Shown piece after piece: positions 14,688 to 23,466 of a DNA stretch of 64,000 bases. The stretch lies in contig CAZGWH010000002.1 of NCBI GenBank assembly GCA_964529325.1, forward strand, positions 1 to 64,000, written 5' to 3'. The notes below the pieces were generated by a model. The model did not search any database. It saw only the letters and a program-made list of their open reading frames with translations, and was not told the DNA's origin. The translations under genes were made by a program, and so were the position numbers. The stretch comes from GCA-2689995 sp964529325 (lineage in GTDB: Bacteria > Fidelibacterota > Marinisomatia > SCGC-AAA003-L08 > GCA-2689995). Each line of letters begins with the position of its first letter. Position 1 is the stretch's first letter.

Positions 14688-15854
14688 ATGAAAAAAATCA
14701 TTTTATTAATAAGTGCATTTGTATTCTTTGCATGTGAAAAAGATGTCAATTATGATGACCAAATTTTATCACTTGAAGAGCAATTAGCAGAATTAGAACA
14801 ACTTGTTGCAGATTTAGAGAATTCGCAAGAAGATTTAGAAAACACACAAGACGGTATTCTTGAAGGATATCAATCAACTCCAGTAACATTGGATGTTCCT
14901 GAATATGCATCTTCATATTTGGGTGAAATGCCAATTCCTGCTGATAACCCAATGACTGTTGAAGGTATATTTTTAGGTCGAAAATTATTTTATGATAAAC
15001 ATTTATCAGATGATGATACAAAGTCATGTGCAAGTTGCCATTTACAATCTGCAGGATTTACTGACCCTGAGCAATTTAGTGAAGGTATTACTGGAGAATT
15101 GGGTGGTCGAAATGCAATGCAAATTATAAATGCAGGTTGGGCACCAACATTCTTTTGGGATGGACGAGCTGTTGGTTTAGAAGCTCAAGCTTTGGGACCA
15201 GTCGTTAACCCTGTAGAATTAAACACAACATGGCCACGAGTTGAAGATAAAATTTCAGCAGATCCAATATATCCAGCATTATTTAGTATGGCATTTGGTT
15301 CAAAAGATATTGACTCAACACGAATTGTAAAAGCAATTTCACAATTTGAAAGAACTTTATTATCATTTAATTCACGATATGACGATTTCTTTTATGGCGA
15401 TTTTTCGGGTTATACAGAATCTGAAGAAAATGGATTTGATATTTATTTTTCTGAAAGAGGTGATTGTGTTCATTGTCATTCTGGACCAAATTTAACTGAT
15501 AATGAATTTAGAAATAATGGATTAGATTCTGACTTAACAGACCTTGGATTAAGTGAAGTTACAGGGAGTTCAGAAGATGATGGTAAATTTAAGACACCTA
15601 CTTTACGGAATATTGAATTTACAGCACCTTATATGCATGATGGTCGGTTTGCAACATTAGAGGATGTTGTTGAGCATTATAATAGTGGTGTACATGCTGA
15701 TTCTCCAAATTTAGACCCTGAAATGGCAAATGCAGCAGCAGGTTTAAATTTATCAGAATCTGAAAAAACAGATTTAATTAATTTCTTAAAAACATTCTCG
15801 GATACTGAGTTTATTGAAAATCCAGATTTTTCAAACCCATTTGGCGACGAATAA
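14688..15854 (+). CDS. di-heme cytochrome c peroxidase-family lipoprotein
   Basis: A 388-residue lipoprotein (lipobox VFFAC) with a Glu/Leu-rich coiled-coil spacer at about 25-55. Two c-type heme motifs follow: CASCH (Cys114-His118) and CVHCH (Cys260-His264). GGRNAMQIINAGW and FFWDGRA between them match the CcpA/MauG superfamily, and FKTPTLRNIEFTAPYMHDGRF near the C-terminus is diagnostic. It would act in the periplasm, reducing peroxide or oxidising a partner protein or copper-bound substrate. It is followed directly (0-base gap) by an acetolactate-decarboxylase-like lipoprotein and then by copper proteins. Confidence 0.88.
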   Translation: MKKIILLISAFVFFACEKDVNYDDQILSLEEQLAELEQLVADLENSQEDLENTQDGILEGYQSTPVTLDVPEYASSYLGEMPIPADNPMTVEGIFLGRKLFYDKHLSDDDTKSCASCHLQSAGFTDPEQFSEGITGELGGRNAMQIINAGWAPTFFWDGRAVGLEAQALGPVVNPVELNTTWPRVEDKISADPIYPALFSMAFGSKDIDSTRIVKAISQFERTLLSFNSRYDDFFYGDFSGYTESEENGFDIYFSERGDCVHCHSGPNLTDNEFRNNGLDSDLTDLGLSEVTGSSEDDGKFKTPTLRNIEFTAPYMHDGRFATLEDVVEHYNSGVHADSPNLDPEMANAAAGLNLSESEKTDLINFLKTFSDTEFIENPDFSNPFGDE

Positions 15855-16565
15855 ATGAAAAAAATATTATTTTTTAATTTTCTATTTTTATTATTGATTG
15901 GGTGTCAGCAAAATAAAATTTCTACACCAATAAATATTTATGGACAATTATATAAAATAATGCATGAGGGACAAAGAGAAGGAATTGTTTCACTACCCGA
16001 TGTAATTTCAACACCCCATACTTATGGTCTTGGGGCCATGGAAGGTTTGGAAGGAGAAATTATTATCATGGATAATAAAGTCTTGATAAATCAAGCAAAT
16101 ATTGGTGAAACACCAACAAGTCAAACTGAAATTACAATTAATGATAAAGCACTTTTATTAGTTACAACTCAAGTTGAAAAATGGCAACAGATGGAAGTAA
16201 ATGAATCTGTTAATATGAGTTCAATTGACAATATAATTAAAATTAATGCAGAGAGATTGGGAATAGACTCAAGTAAACCCTTTCCATTTATTATTGAAGG
16301 TAATTTTGAAATGGTAAATTGGCATATTATTTCTTCTCCAACTGAAGAAGGTGGGCATGACGCTCATTTGGCTGGATCTTGGAAACGAATTGATAATCAG
16401 AAAATAGCAAAAATATTTGGTTTTTATTCTGAAAATCATAAGGCAGTATTTACTCATCATACAACATTCACTCACATGCATGTTATATATGAGGATGAAT
16501 CCATTTCTGGTCACATAGATGATATAGAGATTAAAAGACCGTGGTTATTTTCTGTGCCACAATAA
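15855..16565 (+). CDS. acetolactate decarboxylase-like lipoprotein
   Basis: A 236-residue protein with a lipoprotein signal (LLIGC). The body resembles alpha-acetolactate decarboxylase: INIYGQLYKIMHEGQ near the start, THHTTFTHMHVIYEDESISGHIDDIEI near the end (broken here as THHTTF / THMHV / SGHIDDIEI), supplying the His cluster that binds zinc in that family. BudA enzymes are normally cytoplasmic, so the lipid anchor is odd and suggests a different substrate or role. It begins immediately after the peroxidase stop, so the two are co-transcribed. Confidence 0.6.
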   Translation: MKKILFFNFLFLLLIGCQQNKISTPINIYGQLYKIMHEGQREGIVSLPDVISTPHTYGLGAMEGLEGEIIIMDNKVLINQANIGETPTSQTEITINDKALLLVTTQVEKWQQMEVNESVNMSSIDNIIKINAERLGIDSSKPFPFIIEGNFEMVNWHIISSPTEEGGHDAHLAGSWKRIDNQKIAKIFGFYSENHKAVFTHHTTFTHMHVIYEDESISGHIDDIEIKRPWLFSVPQ

Positions 16566-16570
16566 CAAAA

Positions 16571-16610
16571 TTTATTTGAGGTGGTTAATTTATTTAGCTA
16601 CCTCAATAAA
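16571..16610. terminator. hairpin after acetolactate-decarboxylase-like gene
   Basis: ttgaggt (16576-16582) pairs with acctcaa (16600-16606), extended by A/T pairs on both sides. There is no long T-tract, so it is a weak terminator candidate. It lies directly upstream of the ECF-type motif for the multicopper oxidase. Confidence 0.45.
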
Positions 16611-16616
16611 TACTTT

Positions 16617-16643
16617 GTAACATCTTATACTTTTATTCATCTA
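16617..16643 (+). promoter_or_regulatory. ECF-type promoter of the multicopper oxidase
   Basis: gtaaca (16617-16622), 15-base spacer, catcta (16638-16643), about 45 bases before the ATG at 16688. Both boxes and spacing match the motifs at 9105, 10322 and 8621 (minus), with one change in the first box. Confidence 0.6.
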
Positions 16644-16687
16644 ATTATTAAACCAAGTAATAATAAAAAAAGGAGTAAAGTAGTAAA

Positions 16688-18840
16688 ATGAAAAATAAAT
16701 TGAAAAAATATCAATTTTAATAACAATAACTTTTGGGTTAATTAATGCTCAAAATCAATTAATCATACCAGAAACAATAAGTGGTAATGAGTTTAATCTA
16801 TCATTACAATATGGAACAACTCAATTGTTAGATGGAAATGAAACTCAAACGATGGGTGCAAATGGTGGAAATCTTGCCCCAACATTAATATTTCAAAAAG
16901 GTGAATATGTTAATATTAATGTAACTAATAATTTGGATGAAGAAACAACTATTCATTGGCATGGAATGCATATAACACCTCAAAATGATGGTGGACCTCA
17001 TTCTGTAATAATGCCTGGTGATACATGGAATCCTAATTTTACTGTAATGGATAAAGCGTGTACAATGTGGTATCACCCTCACCTTCATGAAAAAACAAAT
17101 GAACATGTTACAAAAGGAATTACAGGTTTCATTATTATTAAAGATGAAGAAGAAGCATTATTAAACTTACCTCGTACTTATGGCGTAGATGATTTTCCTC
17201 TTAATTTACAAACCAAACAATTTGATAATTCAAACCAAATTGTAATCGGTGAACACATTGATAGTGTGCCAATGGCAAATTCAACGGTTGATGCATTTGT
17301 TGAATTACCTGCTCAAGTAGTTCGGTTGAGATTATTAAATGGTTCATCAATGCGTGTATTTAATCTAGGCTTTTCTAATAATGCAACATTTTATCAAATT
17401 GGTTCTGATGGTGGTTTATTATCTGAACCAGTGAGTATGACAAGAGTACTACTTGCTCCAGCAGAAAGAGCTGAAATATTAGTAGATTTAAGTGAATTGG
17501 AAGGACAAACATTTGAATTAAAAAGTTTTGGTTCTGAAATTCTTGATTCCTTTTATGGTACTTTAGATTTATCTTCTCCAATGGGAGGACCACCTCCTGG
17601 ATATGATTCTAATGAATTAAATGGGGCTGATTTTACTTTATTAGAAATTAATGTTGGAATACAGACTAACAATCCTGTATTATCAATTCCTAATATGTTA
17701 GTTGATGTAACACCTTTAAATGAAGCTGATGCAACTGTAGCTAGGTCTATAACTATCTCACCAGTTAATTTGCAGACGGGGGCTACAACTGGTCCATATT
17801 GGTTTAATAATGAATCATTCAATATGACTGTTATAAATGAAGTGGTTCAATTGGGTGATACTGAAATTTGGTCAATATCAAATCAATCACCAGTATCGCA
17901 TCCATTCCATATACATGATGTACAATTTTATATTTTAGATAGAAATGGTAATATTCCTCCCGAAAATGAAAGAGGACGAAAAGATGTCGTATTAGTAGGA
18001 CACCAAGAGACTGTTCGATTCATTGCAAAATTTGAAGACCATGCTGACAATCAAGTACCATATATGTATCATTGCCACATGCTTCAACATGAAGATGAAG
18101 GCTTAATGGGGCAATTTATTGTTGAAGGAGAAAATATTATTTATGGTGATGTTAATTTTGATACCACTATAAATATTTTAGATGTTATTTCAACGGTTGG
18201 ATATATATTAGGCACAAATCCATTTACATCTGAACAGTTAGTCGTAGCTGATTTGGATCAAGATGGTATTGTAAATATTATAGATATAATTCAAATTGTA
18301 AATATTATTTTAGATAGCAAAATAGAATTTCTTGAACCAATTGCAAAATTACAACAAAATGAATTATCAGTTAGCGGTTCAGTGGGTGGAATTCAATTTA
18401 ACGGTGAATTATTATCTTCAATAAATGGAAATGATATTGTACAGTCTGCAAATGGAATTACTCTAATTTATAATATGACTGGTAAATTAGAAACAACAAC
18501 ATTTGAATTATCTGAAAATTCATCTGATTTTGTAATTTCATCATCTATGGGTAATGAAGTAGAATTACAAACAGTAAGTCAATTTGCAATTTTAGATAAT
18601 TATCCAAATCCATTTAATCCATCGACAACAATTTCTTATCAATTAAATCAAAGTGGAAAAATAAATATTAACATATTTGATTTAAATGGAAAATTAATTG
18701 ATGAATTAGTAAATGATTTTAAAGAAATGGGAAATTATTCAATAAATTGGAATGGTTCAAATTTAGCAAATGGTGTTTACATTGTTAAATTACAATCAAA
18801 TGAATTTACTGAAATGAGAAAAATTACTTTATTGAAGTAA
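16688..18840 (+). CDS. multicopper oxidase with dockerin and T9SS tail (frameshift in signal peptide)
   Basis: The cupredoxin-type multicopper oxidase retains all four copper motifs: HWHGMHI, WYHPHLHEK, HPFHIHDVQF and YMYHCHMLQHEDEGLM. A type I dockerin follows (GDVNFDTTINILDVI and DLDQDGIVNIIDII), then a short beta domain and a C-terminal YPNPFNP sorting domain. The natural start is ATG 16688, which has an aaaggag ribosome site. From there the frame stops after 10 codons; adding one A to the six-A run at 16703-16708 restores a perfect signal peptide ending INAQ and the long frame. The uninterrupted part starts no earlier than about 16699. The gene is either inactive, phase-variable or affected by a consensus error. 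Confidence 0.85.
18343..18840 (+). repeat. 498-bp duplicated 3' segment, copy 1
   Basis: The last 498 bases of the multicopper oxidase gene are nearly identical, without gaps, to the last 498 bases of the cupredoxin gene at 19519-20016. They encode the AKLQQNELSVSGSVGG beta domain plus the sorting domain. Differences are scattered single bases. Confidence 0.9.
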
Positions 18841-18866
18841 TTTAATTTACAGAGGAGAAAATTTAG

Positions 18867-18889
18867 TGGGATAAATTTATTTTATCCCA
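18867..18889. other. hairpin after multicopper oxidase
   Basis: tgggataaa (18867-18875) pairs perfectly with tttatccca (18881-18889) around a 5-base loop. There is no T-tract, so it is a weak terminator or an mRNA-stabilising hairpin. Confidence 0.45.
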
Positions 18890-18902
18890 TTGAATTTATT
18901 GT

Positions 18903-18929
18903 GTAATTTTTAGTTATAAATATCATCTT
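18903..18929 (+). promoter_or_regulatory. weak ECF-type promoter before cupredoxin gene
   Basis: gtaatt (18903-18908), 15-base spacer, catctt (18924-18929). The second box and spacing fit the set, but the first box has t in place of both c residues. I list it as a candidate only. Confidence 0.35.
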
Positions 18930-18969
18930 ATTATTTAACTGAGTAAATAAAAAAAGAAAGAAGACAACA

Positions 18970-20016
18970 ATGACAAAACAACTAAGTATAGCAATATTAT
19001 TTTTATGTGCTTTTGCATTTTCGCAAGATGCATATATGAATTTAGCACATTCACCAGGTATAACACCATCATCTACGATAACAGTTATACCTGAACAAGT
19101 TATTACATTTGAATATGGTGGAGGTGGAGCACATCCAATGACATCGGATAATAATTCACCAATGTACTTTCCAACGGTTACGGTAACTTCAAGTAACCCA
19201 ATAGCAACTTTTTCATTAACAGATGTTGGAACTTATACATTCCATTGTGGGACAAACCCAGGTAATTCAAATTTATGGGGTACCATAATTGTTGAAGAAG
19301 CAGAGGTTCAAATTCTATACGGAGATGTGAATTTAGATGAAGTCATAAATGTATTAGATATTATTTCAGTTGTAAATCATATTTTAGGAATGAATGCATT
19401 GGGAGGAGAAAATTTTGTTCCAGCAGATATGAATACGGATGAATTAATCAATGTACTTGATATTTTACAAATCGTAAATATTATTTTAAATACTAGGAAT
19501 GAAGATGGTATTGCGTCTGCAAAATTACAACAAAATGAATTATCAGTTAGTGGTTCAGTCGGTGGAATTCAATTTAACGGTGAATTATTATCATCAATAA
19601 ATGGAAATGATATTGTACAGTCTGCAAATGGAATAACTCTAATTTATAATATGACTGGTAAGTTAGAAACTGAATCATTTGAATTATCTGAAAATTCATC
19701 TGACTTAGTAGTTTCATCATCTATGGGTAAAGAAGTAGAATTACAAACAGTAAGTCAATTTGCAATTTTAGATAATTATCCAAATCCATTTAATCCATCA
19801 ACAACAATTTCATATCAATTAAATCAAAATGGTCAAATAAATATTAATATATTTGATTTAAATGGTAAACTAATTGATGAATTAGTAAATGATTATAAAG
19901 AAATGGGAAATTATTCAATAAATTGGAATGCTTCAAATTTAGCAAATGGTGTTTACATTGTTAAATTACAATCAAATAAATTTACTGAAATGAGAAAAAT
20001 TACTTTATTGAAGTAA
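18970..20016 (+). CDS. secreted cupredoxin-like protein with dockerin and T9SS tail
   Basis: A 348-residue exported protein with a signal peptide (1-18), an N-terminal cupredoxin-like domain (about 20-112), a type I dockerin (about 118-175), the same beta domain as the multicopper oxidase, and an NPFNP sorting domain. The cupredoxin has a candidate His ligand in GGGGAHPM and a Cys in YTFHCGTNPG. The second His and the Met expected after the Cys are not obvious, so the type 1 copper site may be incomplete or altered. The shared tail and the neighbourhood suggest it works with the multicopper oxidase, perhaps as an electron or copper carrier. Confidence 0.78.
   Translation: MTKQLSIAILFLCAFAFSQDAYMNLAHSPGITPSSTITVIPEQVITFEYGGGGAHPMTSDNNSPMYFPTVTVTSSNPIATFSLTDVGTYTFHCGTNPGNSNLWGTIIVEEAEVQILYGDVNLDEVINVLDIISVVNHILGMNALGGENFVPADMNTDELINVLDILQIVNIILNTRNEDGIASAKLQQNELSVSGSVGGIQFNGELLSSINGNDIVQSANGITLIYNMTGKLETESFELSENSSDLVVSSSMGKEVELQTVSQFAILDNYPNPFNPSTTISYQLNQNGQININIFDLNGKLIDELVNDYKEMGNYSINWNASNLANGVYIVKLQSNKFTEMRKITLLK
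19519..20016 (+). repeat. 498-bp duplicated 3' segment, copy 2
   Basis: Second copy of 18343-18840, same length and frame. Direct repeats this long and this similar allow recombination that would delete or fuse the two genes. Confidence 0.9.
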
Positions 20017-20047
20017 TTCTATTTTTTAAATATACTTTTTAAATTAA

Positions 20048-20078
20048 AGGGGAGCTTTTTTAGCTTCCCTTTTTTTTA
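20048..20078 (+). terminator. rho-independent terminator
   Basis: aggggagct (20048-20056) pairs with agcttccct (20062-20070) with one G:U pair, followed by eight or more T residues. It ends the cupredoxin gene. Confidence 0.9.
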
Positions 20079-20160
20079 TTTAATAAAAATTTTATAATTT
20101 ATTTCTGTAATCCAATTTTTTATTCATTGTAATTTTAATAGAGAATAAAATGGGAAATGT

Positions 20161-20574
20161 ATGAGTTATAAAACATGGCGATTAGTCCATAAGTATAGTT
20201 TTAGTAATTTGAGATGGGTGGTGGGAATTACAAGTATCGTTTTTTTTCTTATTACACTAACAGGAATTATTTTAATACATGAACATGACACTAATTTTTT
20301 CTCTCAAACCCGCGTACCTACTTCCATTTTACCAGATCGATATCAACAAAAATTAGATAATATGAGAAGAGCTCAAGGTGTGACTCAACAATTCTCAAAT
20401 GACCGTGATTCAGTACCATTATCGTGGGTGATTTATGATATACATTCAGGCGAAATTTTTGGTAAATATGGTTGGGTATATTATGATTTATTATCTGTCG
20501 CATTACTCGTGTATTCAGTTACAGGGTTTTATATGTTTTTTTATTTAACAAAGAAAAAGAAAGGAAAGAAATGA
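20161..20574 (+). CDS. PepSY-associated membrane protein (short)
   Basis: A 137-residue protein with two membrane spans (about 18-40 and 108-130) around a periplasmic loop. The pattern RLVHKYSFSNLRWVVGITS, ending in a TM-Tyr-Phe-Leu-Lys-rich tail, fits the PepSY-associated TM family, here much shorter than the usual 350-500 residues and without full PepSY domains. Such proteins often take part in iron or copper reductase systems. It overlaps the following DUF4920 gene by 4 bases (ATGA). Confidence 0.6.
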   Translation: MSYKTWRLVHKYSFSNLRWVVGITSIVFFLITLTGIILIHEHDTNFFSQTRVPTSILPDRYQQKLDNMRRAQGVTQQFSNDRDSVPLSWVIYDIHSGEIFGKYGWVYYDLLSVALLVYSVTGFYMFFYLTKKKKGKK

Positions 20575-20966
20575 AAATTAGATTAATTTCATTTATTATT
20601 TTAGTATTTATTGGATGTTCATCTGATGGTGTTAAGGGTGAAAAGTTTGGAGACGAAGTAAATTTTTCTTTAGAAAAAACATCATTATCAAACATATTAT
20701 CTTCACCTGAAGAAAATAAAGGAAAAGAGTTTTTAATTTCAGGTACATTGACAGATGTCTGTCAAAAAAAGGGTTGTTGGATGACAGTAAAAGATGAATC
20801 TGATGAAACAGATATATTTGTACGATTTAAAGATTATGGATTTTTTATGCCTAAAGACGGTCATGGTCGAAAAGTAATTGCTCAAGGAATTTATTCAAAT
20901 TCAGTAGATGAAGAAACAGAGGAGCTATCACATTTATTTACTGCAAGTGGTGTCGTTTTAGATTGA
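20571..20966 (+). CDS. DUF4920 lipoprotein
   Basis: A 131-residue lipoprotein (lipobox FIGC, Cys16). It matches DUF4920: a small OB-like domain with the central motif DVCQKKGCWMTV (about 62-73) followed by VRFKDYGFFMPKD. The two Cys in the motif suggest redox or metal binding. It is translationally coupled to the PepSY-like gene, which strengthens a shared periplasmic metal role. Function is not established. Confidence 0.8.
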   Translation: MKIRLISFIILVFIGCSSDGVKGEKFGDEVNFSLEKTSLSNILSSPEENKGKEFLISGTLTDVCQKKGCWMTVKDESDETDIFVRFKDYGFFMPKDGHGRKVIAQGIYSNSVDEETEELSHLFTASGVVLD

Positions 20967-21094
20967 AAATAAATTGTTGTATATACATATTTAATTAATA
21001 ATTATTTTTATATAATAAAAATTAATTTTAACAGTTAACTTTTTATAAGTAGTTGTAGTCAATCTGTTTTAAAATTAAATAAGAATACTAGCTA

Positions 21095-22171
21095 ATGAAT
21101 AAAAATATAATAAAATACTTAATACTATTTTCTCTATTATCTGGACAATGGCAACAATCTACTGGAACTGAGAACTTAGATATGCAGGCAATAATATCAC
21201 ATAATAATTATGATTTTGCTGGTGGAGCTTCAGGTACATACCGATCTACAAATCAATCTGAAACTTATAGCTTCTCAAATTCGGGGAATGATTCTAATGG
21301 GCCAACTCGTGCGTTCACATTTGACGATAATTATATTTATACTGGTACAAGCCAAGGTGTATTTAGAAGTGATAATAATGGTGATTCATGGATTTCAAAA
21401 AGTAATGGATTAACAAGTCTATTAACTCATGGATTATTAAATATTGATTCGCGATTAATCCATGTAAGTCCATTTGGTGTATCATTATCAAATAATCAAG
21501 GTGATAGTTGGGTATCTGCTGGATTAAGTGGATATGATGTTTGATGTGTTACTAATATTGAAGATACACTTTTTGTAGGTACAAATGGTGATGGTTTATT
21601 TAAAAGTATTGATTGGGGGAATAGTTGGATTCCAATTAATAATGGAAGTAGTTCATCTAACTTTAGAGCGATTGAAAGTAAAGGAAATATTCTATTTGCT
21701 GGTGGACAAAATGGTACTGGAGTATTTAAATCTACTAATTTCGGTGCGAGTTGGGAACTGTTAACAAATGGAATTGCATCCTCCTCTTTTCGGGGGTTTG
21801 CAGTTAATGCCTCATTAATAGTCGCGGGATCAACAGGAGCAGGTGTATTTTATTCACTTAATGATGGTGAGAGTTGGGATGCAATTAATGATGGTCTTCC
21901 AGATCTTACTATTTTTGATTTGGCAATAAATGAAAATTATCTAATCGTCGCAACACATTCAAATGGGGTTTTTAGATTTGAATTATCTAATATATTAACA
22001 ATATTGAATGGCGATATAAATGGCGATGACCTTATAAATGTAATAGATGTAATAGCGACTGTCAATTTGGTATTGAACGGCGAATTTAATAGTCTTGCTG
22101 ATTTGAATAATGATGGTCAAATTAATGTTTTAGATATTTTGTTAATCGTCAATATTATTTTAAATAATTAA
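21095..22171 (+). pseudogene. secreted beta-propeller-like dockerin protein with in-frame TGA
   Basis: A single continuous frame of 358 sense codons is interrupted by one TGA at 21542-21544. It encodes a signal peptide, BNR/photosystem-stability-type repeats (SDNNGDSW, SIDWGNSW, STNFGASW, SLNDGESW) and a C-terminal type I dockerin with no sorting tail. The sequence context GYDV-stop-CVTNIEDTLFVGT fits an Arg codon CGA changed to TGA, judging from other propeller repeats. There is no SECIS-like hairpin close by, so selenocysteine is unlikely. The gene is followed by a close paralogue in dockerin sequence at 22185. Confidence 0.7.
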
Positions 22172-22184
22172 GGAGGTGTGATAA

Positions 22185-23003
22185 ATGAAATTTTTGATTA
22201 ATTCTATTTTTAAAATAAATTATAAGTATATTGTATTTTCTATTTTATTATTAAGTTTGGTAATTGCACAGACTGTAACCAACCCAATTACAGGTAGAGT
22301 TTGGATGGATAGAAATTTAGGTGCAAGTCAAGTCGCTAATTCAATTACAGATGCAGATGCATTTGGTGATTTATTTCAATGGGGAAGGTTATCTGATGGA
22401 CATGAATCTAGAACTTCTTCAACAACGACTATACCATCAACTTCTGATGACCCAGGCCATTCTTTGTTTATACTTGCAGATCCTGATTGGCGTTCTCCTT
22501 CAAATGATGATTTATGGCAGGGTGAAAATGGTATCAATAATCCATGTCCTCAAGGATTTAGATTGCCCACCGAATCTGAGTTTGAAGACGAACGATTAAG
22601 TTGGATAAGCAATGATGCAGAAGGGGCTTTTAATTCACCTTTGAAATTAACCTTAACAGGTGCAAGAAGTCGTGTGAGTGGGCAAATTGGGAATGTGGGC
22701 ACCTTTGCTGGGTACCGTACAAGTACATTAAGTGGTGGTTCATCTAGAGTATTGGGAATAAGTTTAACTAATTCATTTATAGGTACTCGAGAACGAGCAG
22801 ATGGAAATTGCATTAGATGTATAATGGATGATATAACTCAAGGCGATTTAAATGGTGATAACCTTATTAATGTTTTAGATGTTATTGCTACTGTCAATAT
22901 GGTGTTGAATAATGAATTTAATGCGGTTGCTGATTTGAACAATGATGGTCAAATTAATGTTTTAGATGTTTTATTAATTGTTAATATTATTCTAGATAAT
23001 TAA
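22185..23003 (+). CDS. FISUMP-domain (major paralogous domain) protein with dockerin
   Basis: A 272-residue exported protein with an N-terminal hydrophobic signal (about 14-30). The main domain has TNPITGRVWMDRNLGASQ, FQWGRLSDG and NPCPQGFRLPTESEFE, the pattern of the Fibrobacter succinogenes major paralogous domain. A type I dockerin ends the protein at about 218-272, nearly the same as the dockerin of the preceding gene (DLNNDGQINVLD shared). There is no NPFNP tail. A strong aggaggtg ribosome site sits 13 bases after the previous stop. Confidence 0.85.
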   Translation: MKFLINSIFKINYKYIVFSILLLSLVIAQTVTNPITGRVWMDRNLGASQVANSITDADAFGDLFQWGRLSDGHESRTSSTTTIPSTSDDPGHSLFILADPDWRSPSNDDLWQGENGINNPCPQGFRLPTESEFEDERLSWISNDAEGAFNSPLKLTLTGARSRVSGQIGNVGTFAGYRTSTLSGGSSRVLGISLTNSFIGTRERADGNCIRCIMDDITQGDLNGDNLINVLDVIATVNMVLNNEFNAVADLNNDGQINVLDVLLIVNIILDN

Positions 23004-23013
23004 TTTGAGATTA

Positions 23014-23325
23014 TTAACTCTTTATTAAAGTTCTAAATAAATTTAAAATTAAAGAATCATTTATAGCTTTTATTTGTTTGACTTCATTTTTATAAAGTGA
23101 ATCATTTTTAAAATGTGAATTTCGTAGGTTTTTTAATTCTAATTTTAAATTATTTTTTAATTGAATATATTTTGGATGCTTTTGAAAGGTTGAATTCAAT
23201 AAGTTTTTATTTAAAACTCCATTTTTAATTTCCATTCGTTTGTCATTATTTTCAATCTTTTTTTCATCCGTTGCATGGAATAATTGAAAAAATATTAAAA
23301 TAAATAAAATGTATTTAATTCTCAT
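23014..23325 (-). CDS. hypothetical exported Lys/Asn-rich protein
   Basis: A 103-residue protein from ATG 23325, chosen because aggag lies 5 bases before it; an ATG five codons upstream lacks a site. A signal peptide (about 1-18) is followed by a charged helical region with many Lys, Asn and Leu, likely coiled. I recognise no family. It converges with the FISUMP gene (10-base gap) and diverges from ileS. Confidence 0.6.
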   Translation of the reverse strand: MRIKYILFILIFFQLFHATDEKKIENNDKRMEIKNGVLNKNLLNSTFQKHPKYIQLKNNLKLELKNLRNSHFKNDSLYKNEVKQIKAINDSLILNLFRTLIKS

Positions 23326-23466
23326 AACTCTCCTACACATTTAATCAAAAAAAGTTCATTTCTAATTTTACGATGAATTATAATTCAAATTAAATATAAT
23401 TTTAAAAGAATTTTCTAATATATAGTTTTATGTATGAATAATTTTCATTCCGTAAATTTAAGGCTT

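Noticed and set aside
20104..20130. ECF-type promoter before the PepSY-like gene (gtaatc box)
   Set aside because: The second box at the required spacing is tgtaat, so only one half matches.
21542..21544. Selenocysteine at the TGA of the beta-propeller-like gene
   Set aside because: No convincing SECIS-like hairpin follows and the repeat context fits Arg; treated as a nonsense change.
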